Assembly (NCBI RefSeq): GCF_036699995.1
Contig: NZ_CP144906.1
Span: 371,001-435,000, forward strand
Source: Clostridium beijerinckii
GTDB taxonomy: Bacteria; Bacillota; Clostridia; Clostridiales; Clostridiaceae
DNA: 64,000 nt
Direction of reading: 5' to 3'
The notes beneath the pieces were generated by a model. That model did not search any database. It saw only the letters and a list, made by a program, of their open reading frames with translations, and was not told where the DNA came from. Shown here piece after piece: positions 25,512 to 33,600 of the stretch; position 1 is the first letter of the stretch, and the number at the start of each line of letters is the position of its first letter. The position numbers were made by a program, and so were the translations under genes.

Positions 25512-26153
25512 ATGATTAAATCTGAATTATTAAAGAAAATTGAAGCAGCTAAAGATGATGAAGATATTAATAACCTTTTAAAGGGAACTGATATTGAAGA
25601 ACAATTTAAAGGCGAAGAACCTACTCTTGATGTTTTTAAGGGAAAAATTAAATCTGATAAGGTATTTCAACAATTTATGGATAGTGAAAGAGATACTTAT
25701 CATTCAAAAGCTTTAAAAACAATGAAAGAAAAAGGAACTTGGGAATCTGAATTTGGAGATGCTTTAAAAGAAAAATATCCTGAATTAGTTAAAGATCCAG
25801 TGCAAATTGAATTAGCTAAGGAAAGAAAGGCTAGAGAGGAACTTGAAACTAAATTAGCAAGAAAAGATTTATTAGCTGATGCAATTAAATATGCAAATGA
25901 AAAAGGAATTAAAATCAAATCTATAGATAGATATTTAGGTGAAGACTTAGATTCGACTAAAGCTAATTTAGATGAATTAGCAGAGGATTGGTCAAAAGGA
26001 TTAGAATCTGTAGTTAATGAAAGATTGAAATCTAGTTCATATGTTCCAGGTGGATCTAATCCGGATGGTTCAAAAATATCAATTGGTGCCTCAATAGCAC
26101 AGAGGAATAATAAATCAACTACTGCTGCAAGTGATCCTTGGGCAAGTAAATAG
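25512..26153 (+). CDS. Phage scaffold protein (DUF4355)
   Basis: 213 aa from ATG 25512 after ATAGGAGG; the frame from 25476 lacks a site. Highly charged and helical; pattern of DUF4355 scaffolds: VFKGKIKSDKVFQQFMDSERD, then ELETKLARKDLLADAIKYA and YVPGGSNPDGS near the C-terminus. It directs capsid assembly and is removed before DNA filling. Position before the decoration and capsid genes agrees. Confidence 0.86.
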   Translation: MIKSELLKKIEAAKDDEDINNLLKGTDIEEQFKGEEPTLDVFKGKIKSDKVFQQFMDSERDTYHSKALKTMKEKGTWESEFGDALKEKYPELVKDPVQIELAKERKAREELETKLARKDLLADAIKYANEKGIKIKSIDRYLGEDLDSTKANLDELAEDWSKGLESVVNERLKSSSYVPGGSNPDGSKISIGASIAQRNNKSTTAASDPWASK

Positions 26154-26166
26154 GAGGAATGTATAA

Positions 26167-26541
26167 ATGAATTTTACAAAATCAACTTACTCAAATGATA
26201 TGGAGATACTATATAGCAATGCAAATCTAGTTACTTTTAGTGGTACTGTTTTAGCGGCCAATGTAACTGAAGGTGATGAACATGGAAAGAAATATGTTTT
26301 ATCAGGAAGCTTAATAGACAAGGATGGAAATGTTGTAAAACAAACTGGGACTACAGGCTCAGAAACGCTAACAACTACACCAGTTGGAGTTTTATATAAA
26401 ACTGTTGATGTAACTAATGGAGATGCACCAGGTTCTTTCATTGTTGAAGGTTACTTAAGAGCGGATAGAGTTTTAGATGGATTTGCTGATAAAGCAATAA
26501 CAGCCATTAAAGCTGCATTACCAGATATAAAATTTAGATAA
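26167..26541 (+). CDS. Head decoration protein (gpD-like)
   Basis: 124 aa with an AGGAGG site. Beta-rich with Gly-, Thr- and Val-rich middle (TGTTGSETLTTTPVGVLYKTVDVTNGDAPG) and YLRADRVLDG, as in the capsid-decorating proteins that precede major capsid E genes. It likely stabilises the expanded head. Confidence 0.72.
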   Translation: MNFTKSTYSNDMEILYSNANLVTFSGTVLAANVTEGDEHGKKYVLSGSLIDKDGNVVKQTGTTGSETLTTTPVGVLYKTVDVTNGDAPGSFIVEGYLRADRVLDGFADKAITAIKAALPDIKFR

Positions 26542-26558
26542 TAAGGAGGAATGGATAA

Positions 26559-27614
26559 ATGCCAAGAATAGAAGAAGTATTTAACACAAGTGAATTAATA
26601 AACTATTTTAAAGAAAGACAAGTCACTCCAATGCTTGGGGAAAGTTTATTCCCAGAAAGAAAAATTCAAGATATTGAATTTGACATGATTTTAGGAACTG
26701 GTGGACTTCCGGTAAGTGCAGAAGTACATGCTTATGATACCAAAACTCAATTAGCATCTAGAGAAGCAATTGAAAAAGGTGTTGCAAGCTTAGCTCTTAT
26801 CAAAAGACAAATTAAAATAGCTGAAAAAGAAATAATTAAAATCCAAAATCCAAGAACAGATGCTGAATTAGCTTTTGTCCTATCACAAATTTATAATGAT
26901 GCTGAAAAAATGACTGACTCAGTAAAGGTTAGAATTGAAGCAATGAGAATGGAATTACTTTCAAGTGGTAAAATCGCTATTAACGAGAATGGTATCAAAG
27001 TAACTGTAGATTACAAAGTCCCATCAGATAACCAAAAATCATTTACTTGGAAGACACCAGCTACAGATACACCACTTGATGATTTAGAAAATTTAGCGTC
27101 TGCAATAGAAACTACTTCAGGATATAGACCGACAAGAGCACTTACATCAAGAAAGATTGTAAAAACAATTTGTTCTTGTGCTACCGTAAGATCTGCAATA
27201 TATGGAGTTAATTCAGACAAGATTGTAACTTTAGCAGCATTAAATGAACTATTAGTGCAATTAGAATTGCCTCAAATTTTAGTTTATGAAGGTAAGTTTA
27301 AAAAAGAAGGTGTTAAAGGATTTACAACTAATAGATACTTCCCAGAAAATAAGATTGCTATGTTTGGTGATGAAACATTAGGAGAAACAATCTATGGATT
27401 AACAGCTGAGGAAGTAAAACTTCTTGGTGATGGTAGTATGGGATGCAATAATGGTTGTTGTATGGATGAGGCTACTTTATTAGAAAATAAAATATTTGTT
27501 GGAACTTATACATCTATTGATCCAGTAGGAGAATTTACAAAGGCAGTTGCTACAGCATTACCTACATTGCCTCATGGTGAAGAATTAGGTATTGGAACAA
27601 TTTCATTTATTTAG
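26559..27614 (+). CDS. Major capsid protein (capsid E family, HK97 fold)
   Basis: 351 aa, AAGGAGG site. N-terminal FNTSELINYFKERQV and LFPERKI, then the conserved middle TPLDDLENLASAIETTSGYRPTR and KTICSCATVRSAIYG, and the C-terminal ENKIFVGTYTSIDPVGEFTKAVATALP, all typical of the major capsid protein E family. Forms the shell of the head. Unusual: a Cys-rich MGCNNGCCMDE loop near 290-300. Confidence 0.92.
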   Translation: MPRIEEVFNTSELINYFKERQVTPMLGESLFPERKIQDIEFDMILGTGGLPVSAEVHAYDTKTQLASREAIEKGVASLALIKRQIKIAEKEIIKIQNPRTDAELAFVLSQIYNDAEKMTDSVKVRIEAMRMELLSSGKIAINENGIKVTVDYKVPSDNQKSFTWKTPATDTPLDDLENLASAIETTSGYRPTRALTSRKIVKTICSCATVRSAIYGVNSDKIVTLAALNELLVQLELPQILVYEGKFKKEGVKGFTTNRYFPENKIAMFGDETLGETIYGLTAEEVKLLGDGSMGCNNGCCMDEATLLENKIFVGTYTSIDPVGEFTKAVATALPTLPHGEELGIGTISFI

Positions 27615-27638
27615 AGGGGTATGCCCTCTTTTATTTTA
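27613..27638 (+). terminator. Hairpin/terminator after the capsid gene
   Basis: Stem AGAGGG / CCCTCT with a 5-nt loop, then TTTATTTT, overlapping the capsid stop codon. It probably reduces expression of genes downstream of the abundant capsid mRNA. Confidence 0.7.
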
Positions 27639-27649
27639 GGAGGAATACT

Positions 27650-27937
27650 ATGGAACTTAGTATGGACCAAAAGAAAGCAATATTTGCTATAAAGAAATAT
27701 TTGAATGTTGTAGATAATCCCAAGTTTACTGACGATTTTATTGTAACTAACTATGACTTAGCCGTAGATGAATTAATTGAGAATGCCAGCAAGATAAAAT
27801 CAGTCAAAATTATTGGTGTTTCTTCAATGTCAGAAAGTAACCAATCAATGAGCTTTCAAAATGGAGTTGAAGCGTGGGCTATTACTCCAGGAATTGAAGC
27901 TTTACTTCCAACACCTTATGCGAAACTAATGGGGTGA
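27650..27937 (+). CDS. Head-tail connector, gp15/gp6-like
   Basis: 95 aa, AGGAGG site. MDQKKAIFAIKKYLNVVDN followed by YDLAVDELIENASKIKS is an alpha-helical connector pattern; the C-terminus ends in LLPTPYAKLMG. First of the connector genes after the capsid. Confidence 0.72.
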   Translation: MELSMDQKKAIFAIKKYLNVVDNPKFTDDFIVTNYDLAVDELIENASKIKSVKIIGVSSMSESNQSMSFQNGVEAWAITPGIEALLPTPYAKLMG

Positions 27938-27941
27938 TTTT

Positions 27942-28346
27942 ATGGTTTTATTCCCAAATACAGATATAACAATTTACAATAAATATTTTGATAAAAGTTC
28001 TGGCTTAGATAAATATCAAAGGACTGTGATAGAAGGAGTAAATTGGAGTTCTAAAACGAAGTTAGTTATAGGTAAAACTGTCGGAGATAAAGGAGCTACT
28101 GTAACTGATGTAACACTAATAATAATTGATAAATTAGATAATTATATTCCACCCAAACAATTCAAAAGTTTACCTGATGCTGATAGGATTAATTATTTTA
28201 CTTTTGGCCTTGGAGATAAAATCGTAAAAGGCAATATTAATTTTGAGGTTACTAAGATAGCAGATCTTGATAAAAATTATGATGATGTAGTTACAGTTAC
28301 TGCAGCAAAACTATTATCCAGACACTGGGAGGTGGAAGCCGAGTAA
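27942..28346 (+). CDS. Head closure protein (DUF6751-like)
   Basis: 134 aa. ITIYNKYFDKSSGLDKYQRTVIEGVNW and FTFGLGDKIVKGNINFEVTKIADL are the pattern of the small beta-barrel head-closure proteins next to minor capsid 2 genes. Its stop overlaps the next start. Confidence 0.68.
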   Translation: MVLFPNTDITIYNKYFDKSSGLDKYQRTVIEGVNWSSKTKLVIGKTVGDKGATVTDVTLIIIDKLDNYIPPKQFKSLPDADRINYFTFGLGDKIVKGNINFEVTKIADLDKNYDDVVTVTAAKLLSRHWEVEAE

Positions 28347-28696
28347 TGGGATTTAAAATTGAAATAAATACACAGGAAATTCTTAGAAAAAGGGGACTTA
28401 ATGAAGATGGTTCAGCACAAATTTTATTCACTAAGGAATGTGCTAAAGCCATGAATAATTATGTCCCTTTTCTTACTGGTAGATTAAAGGATATGAGTGT
28501 TGAATTAGGTAATGACTTTGTTGCCTACAATGCTCCATATGCAGCTAAACAGTACTATACTAACGAAGGTAACGGAACACAAGGAGAAAGCGCTGGTGGA
28601 TTAAGAGGAAAGTTGTGGGATAAAAGAATGTGGCCACAACAAGGTAATCAAATATTAAAAACTGTAGCAAATTCTGTAGGAGGTCGTGCTGAATGA
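28346..28696 (+). CDS. Minor capsid protein 2 family (tail completion)
   Basis: 116 aa. The PFLTGRLKDMS, AYNAPYAAKQYY and WDKRMWPQQGNQILKTV motifs identify the Minor_capsid_2 (HK97 gp10-like) family, which joins head and tail. Coupled to both neighbours by overlapping codons. Confidence 0.82.
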   Translation: MGFKIEINTQEILRKRGLNEDGSAQILFTKECAKAMNNYVPFLTGRLKDMSVELGNDFVAYNAPYAAKQYYTNEGNGTQGESAGGLRGKLWDKRMWPQQGNQILKTVANSVGGRAE

Positions 28697-29127
28697 TAAT
28701 TGATAGTATAAGAAAATTCATTCTAACATGTCCTTTTCTTAATGGATCGAGTGATGGAGGAATTAGATTAAATGTAAATTATCTGGGCGAAGATTCTACA
28801 GTTTATTCAATAGAGGAAATTCCATGTGATCCGGTTCTTAATAACTACATAAATGGAGATTCTTCAAGGCAGTTTCAATTTATATTTTGTAGTAGAGAAC
28901 CCTATGGTTCAGATATTATGCAAAATCTAGCTAACTCAGATTTTTATGAGGACTTTGCAAATTGGATTGAAGAGCAAAACTTGATCGGAAATTTTCCGAC
29001 TCTTGAAGGAAAGTGTAGAAGCGAAGAAATAAAGGTTACAAGCCCCGGCTATGCATTTCAAGTAGACACGGATAAGGCTAGATATCAAATCGAATTGAGA
29101 CTTAAATACTTAAAAAAGAGAAAATAA
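28693..29127 (+). CDS. Minor capsid protein 3 family (tail terminator-like)
   Basis: 144 aa, starting inside the end of the previous gene. SIEEIPCDPVLNNYINGDSSRQFQFIFCSREPYG and FANWIEEQN near the centre are typical of the Minor_capsid_3/tail-terminator family. Probably sets the end of the tail tube. Confidence 0.8.
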   Translation: MIIDSIRKFILTCPFLNGSSDGGIRLNVNYLGEDSTVYSIEEIPCDPVLNNYINGDSSRQFQFIFCSREPYGSDIMQNLANSDFYEDFANWIEEQNLIGNFPTLEGKCRSEEIKVTSPGYAFQVDTDKARYQIELRLKYLKKRK

Positions 29128-29153
29128 ATTTATGAAAGAAGGATGATGAATAA

Positions 29154-29954
29154 ATGAATAAGAAAATAGTAAGAAGTGATATAGCTGATTATTTATCACT
29201 TAAGGCTAAAGAAAAATTTGCATTTATGGGTACTGGATTCAATACTCTCAATGAAGATGTTGGAGCACAAATTGAAAGCAAAACTTATATTCATAATACA
29301 AGTGAATCGAGTACAGTAAAAGGATATAAAACAAAGTTTGCTTATGATTTAGACTTAATGTATAACGATGCAGATGATGATGAAGCTGCAGAAATTGAAG
29401 CAGTTGAAGAATTATATTTTATAGGAAGAAATCATGCGGTTGGATCAGATGCAGAAAGAGAATATGTAAGAGTAGAGTTATTCTTGCCTGCACTACCAGG
29501 TTCAACTAGATACTTTAAAGCTAGAAAATTTAAGGTTGCTGTTGAGGTTACAAATTCACAGGGGGCTGGTGGAGAAACAATGACTGGCGCAGGTAATTTA
29601 AATTGTGTTGGTGATCCTGTTTTTGGATATTTTGATATTCAAGAAAAGGAATTTCATGAAGGAGAGTATGCAGAAACTCTTGGAGCATTAACAGTTACAT
29701 CAGTTGAAGGTTCAACTGCTGGAACAACTAAAATCACAATAAAGGAACCATTAACAAGTGGTAATATCTATATGTATAAAACAGCAAGTACTGTAACTGC
29801 ACCATCATTGAATGATGATTGTTCAGGATATCAAGTATGGAACGGAACAGCAGAAATTACAGGACTTACAGGTAATAAAATTTGCATAGTTGAAGTAGAT
29901 TCAAGTCTAAAAGCTAAAAAAGCTGGTATTGCTACAGTAACAGCTAAAGCATAG
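29154..29954 (+). CDS. Major tail tube protein
   Basis: 266 aa. The first about 170 residues have the phage tail-tube pattern (DYLSLKAKEKFAFMGTGFNTLNED, YNDADDDEAAEIEAVEELYFIGRNH, ELFLPALPGS). Residues about 180-266 form an added Thr/Gly/Val-rich domain (LGALTVTSVEGSTAGTTKITI), like the Ig-like surface decoration of some tail tubes. Confidence 0.82.
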   Translation: MNKKIVRSDIADYLSLKAKEKFAFMGTGFNTLNEDVGAQIESKTYIHNTSESSTVKGYKTKFAYDLDLMYNDADDDEAAEIEAVEELYFIGRNHAVGSDAEREYVRVELFLPALPGSTRYFKARKFKVAVEVTNSQGAGGETMTGAGNLNCVGDPVFGYFDIQEKEFHEGEYAETLGALTVTSVEGSTAGTTKITIKEPLTSGNIYMYKTASTVTAPSLNDDCSGYQVWNGTAEITGLTGNKICIVEVDSSLKAKKAGIATVTAKA

Positions 29955-29972
29955 TAAGAAAGGGGCAATGAT

Positions 29973-30563
29973 ATGAGTATATTACTAAAGAAATTGCCCG
30001 AATATGTTTTAATAGATGGAGCGGAAGTCAAAATAAATACAGACTTCCGTTTTTCTATTAAGTTTGAGCAATTATTTAATGACGAATCATTAGATGATGA
30101 AGAAATATTTACTAGAGCATTAGAGATTTATTACCCTAACATTCCGGTGAATATAAATCAAGCTATAGAGCAGATGCTTTGGTTTTACAGATGTGGCAAA
30201 GATGTAGTTAAGAATAAAAAAACAACTTCAAGTAAGGAAGATATTTATAATTTTGATTATGATGGAGATAAAATTTATAGTGCATTTTTAGACCAATATG
30301 GAGTAGATCTACAAGAAACAAATCTTCATTGGTGGAAATTTAAAGCTATGTTTAATTCTCTAAAAGAAGATAATGAGATATCGAAAATAATGTCTATAAG
30401 GGCTATGGATTTAAACAAAATTACAGATAAAAATATGAAAGATCATTATACAAAAATAAAAAAATTATATGCAATACCACGAAGTAAAGAAGAGGTTAAA
30501 CATAACAAGAATTTGGCTACTATTTTAAAACGTGGTGGAGATTTATCAGAATTGCAAGAGTAA
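29973..30563 (+). CDS. Tail assembly chaperone, Gp15 family
   Basis: 196 aa, GAAAGGGGC site. LLKKLPEYVLIDGAEVKINTDFRFSIKFEQLF is the classic start of the bacteriophage Gp15 family, which precedes the tape measure gene and probably helps load it. No frameshift signal is evident at its end. Confidence 0.85.
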   Translation: MSILLKKLPEYVLIDGAEVKINTDFRFSIKFEQLFNDESLDDEEIFTRALEIYYPNIPVNINQAIEQMLWFYRCGKDVVKNKKTTSSKEDIYNFDYDGDKIYSAFLDQYGVDLQETNLHWWKFKAMFNSLKEDNEISKIMSIRAMDLNKITDKNMKDHYTKIKKLYAIPRSKEEVKHNKNLATILKRGGDLSELQE

Positions 30564-30582
30564 CTTATGTTGCTCTTTTTTA
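30557..30582 (+). terminator. Hairpin between Gp15 and tape measure genes
   Basis: 8-bp stem AGAGTAAC / GTTGCTCT, loop TTAT, then TTTTT. It covers the Gp15 stop codon. Confidence 0.7.
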
Positions 30583-30602
30583 GTTGAAAGGAGGGGCTAT
30601 TC

Positions 30603-33600
30603 ATGGCTAATGATGGAAGAATAATTATTGACACCAAGCTTGATACCAAAGGATTTGAAAAAGATGTTGAAACTGCCAGTAAGAAAGCTGCTAATGACTT
30701 AGGAAATGGTATTGAAAAAGCCATGAATAAAGCTGAAAAGTCTATGAAGAGCGCAAGCACAGCCTTTAATGGTAAACAGCTTGCAAAGGAACTGGATAAT
30801 GTAGGGAAAACAATAAAAAACACTACAGATAAAATAGAATTAGAAAAAAAGAAATTATTCGAATTAAAAGAAGCCTTTGAAAAAGCTACTAATCCAACTA
30901 AAAAAAATGCAATTGAAAAACAAATGCTTCAAGCGGAAGCAAGCATTATAAAACTTGAAAATAAACTTAATGGATTAAAAGATAAACAAGTTAATCTGAA
31001 AGTTAAAATGGATGGACTAAACGGTTTAGATGGAGAATTTAAAAGCGCTGAAATGTCAGCTACTAAATCTTTAGACAATATAGAAAAGAAAGCAAAACAA
31101 ACAGGAAGAGATATTAAGAACAATCTTTCTAATATAGATATTGGAAAAGGTATATCTAACATAGGTGAATCTATTTCTGGAGTTGGTGATAAGCTAACAA
31201 CTAGAGTTACATTACCTATACTTGGATTAGGTGCTGCTGCAGCAAAAATTGGTATGGACTTCGATTCTGGAATGAGTAGAGTTAAAGCTATTTCTGGAGC
31301 TACTAGAGAAGAATTTACAAAATTGCATGACCAGGCATTACAACTTGGAGCAGATACAGCCTTTAGCGCTAAGCAAGCAGCTGAGGGTATGGAGAATCTA
31401 GCAAGTGCAGGTTTTTCTACTGAAGAAATAATGCAAGCCATGCCTGGTATGTTAGACCTTGCAGCAAGTAGCGGAGAAGATCTATCTAACAGCTCTGATA
31501 TTGCAGCTTCAACATTACGTGGATTTGGATTGGAAGCTGATAAAGCAGGACATGTAGCCGATGTATTAGCTAAAAATGCAGCGGCTACAAATGCAGCAGT
31601 CGGAGATACAGGAGAAGCACTTAAGTTTATAGCTCCAGCAGCACATGCAGCGGGAATAAGCTTAGAAGAGACTACCGCAGCTATTGGAATACTTGCTAAT
31701 AGTGGTATCAAGGGAACTATGGCTGGTACTACGCTAAGAAGTATATTGACCAGACTTGCAAGCCCAGCTAAAGAAGCAGCAGATGCAATGGAGTTAATAG
31801 GGTTTAAAGCTTTTGATGCTCGAGGTAAGATGTTACCTTTAAGTGGAATTATAAACAATTTAACTAAATCATTAAAGGGTAAGACAGATCAACAAAAACA
31901 AGATTATATTGCTACTATTTTTGGACAAGAAGCTATGTCCGGTTTATTGACTTTAGTTGATGCCGGTTCAGGTCAATTAGATGATTTAACAACAAGTTAT
32001 AAAAATGCAGATGGTGCAGCTAAAGATATGGCTAAAACCATGCAAGATAATAGTAAAAGTGCTATTGAGCAGATGACAGGAAGTTTAGAAACAACAGCGA
32101 TAAAACTAGAAGAAGATTTTGCACCAGTTATAATTCAAATTTGTAACGAAATTCAGAATCTAGCAAACGCCTTTTCTGATTTAAGCCCCGAGCAACAAGA
32201 ATTTTACGCTAAAACATTATTAGCAATTGCAGCGGGAGGCCCTGCGTTAAAATTAGTTGGTGGGTTAACAAGTGGTATCGGTGGCTTGATAGGTGGAGTT
32301 AGCAAACTAGCTGCCCTATTAACGCCAGTTGCAGCAGTTACAACGGAAGTTGGAGCAACAACAGCAGCAAGCACAGGAGGTATTGCAGCGTTTGGGGGAT
32401 CATTAGCAACAATAGCACCTGTAGCAATTCCCGTTATTGCAGCTTTGGCAGCATTAGGAGTTGGAGCGGCAGCAGTTGCAACAGCTAACGACCAAATGGG
32501 AGATAAATTAACACGTACTACAGACGATATGACAGAATGGCAAAAAGCTATTAACGGAATGACAGGATATACATTTAAATCTAAAAAAGAATTGCAAGAC
32601 TTGGGGATTGAATATAAAGAGTTTGGTTCTAATATTTCAGATAATTTTAAGAAAAAAGTAGAAGAATCCACAGATACATTGCATAAATTTGAATTATTTT
32701 TAAAGACTATAAACCTAGACGGAATAATAACAGATTCCGAAAGCTCTGATTTTAACAATCAAATCAATAAGATGGTTAATGATGCAATATCTACTATAAA
32801 TTCTAAAAAAGCAGAGTCTAGCAAGTCTTTAAGTGATTTGTTTAAATTAGATGATAATGCTATAGATGCTACAGAACAAAAGGTATTAGACACTATTTCT
32901 AAAGGTTATGATAACCAAATATCACAAGAGAACCAATTAAAAACAGAAATATTAGCAATAAAGCAAAAAGCGGTAAATGAAAAAAGAGCATTAAATGAAC
33001 AAGAAATAAAAGATGTGCAAGACAAGACAAATAAAATAAAAGAAATTGAATTAAATTCAGTAGGTGGAACAGCAGAAGAAAAGGCATACTCTAAAAATGA
33101 GTTTGGCGCAAGAGTTGAAACAGTAAGCGCAACAGATGCTTCAAAACTATTACAAGATAAAAGAAAAGCTTTAGATGAAGAAAATATAAAAATAAAAGCT
33201 AGTTATGATACTCAAATAGATATGTTGAAAGCAAATTTATCTACAGCAGATGGAGAGAACGCAGCAGCAATTCAAGCTGAAATAGATAAATTCACCAAGT
33301 TGCGTGATGATAAAACAAAATTGAAAAGTGAAGAATGGGAAGAGTACATAAATATATTGAGACAAAAGAATCCCGAAGCACTTGCGCTAATAAACACTTT
33401 TAACGGTGAAGAACTAACCAAAGGAGACTTAATAGCACAACAAAAATTAACAACTATGAAACAAACATACGACGGACTAAGCAACATAGTTAAAAGTGGT
33501 ACATATGAGTTAGAGAATACACAGACTAAAAGTATGGAAACAGTAACGGTTACAGTAGATGAAGGAACAGGAAAGATAACTGGGGCGTATTCTTCAACCA

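Noticed and set aside
30929..31858. 309-aa minus-strand ORF
   Set aside because: Shadow of the tape measure gene: no ribosome site and low-complexity Ala/Ser/Leu composition. Similar minus-strand ORFs at 32204, 33272 and 33902 were dropped for the same reason.
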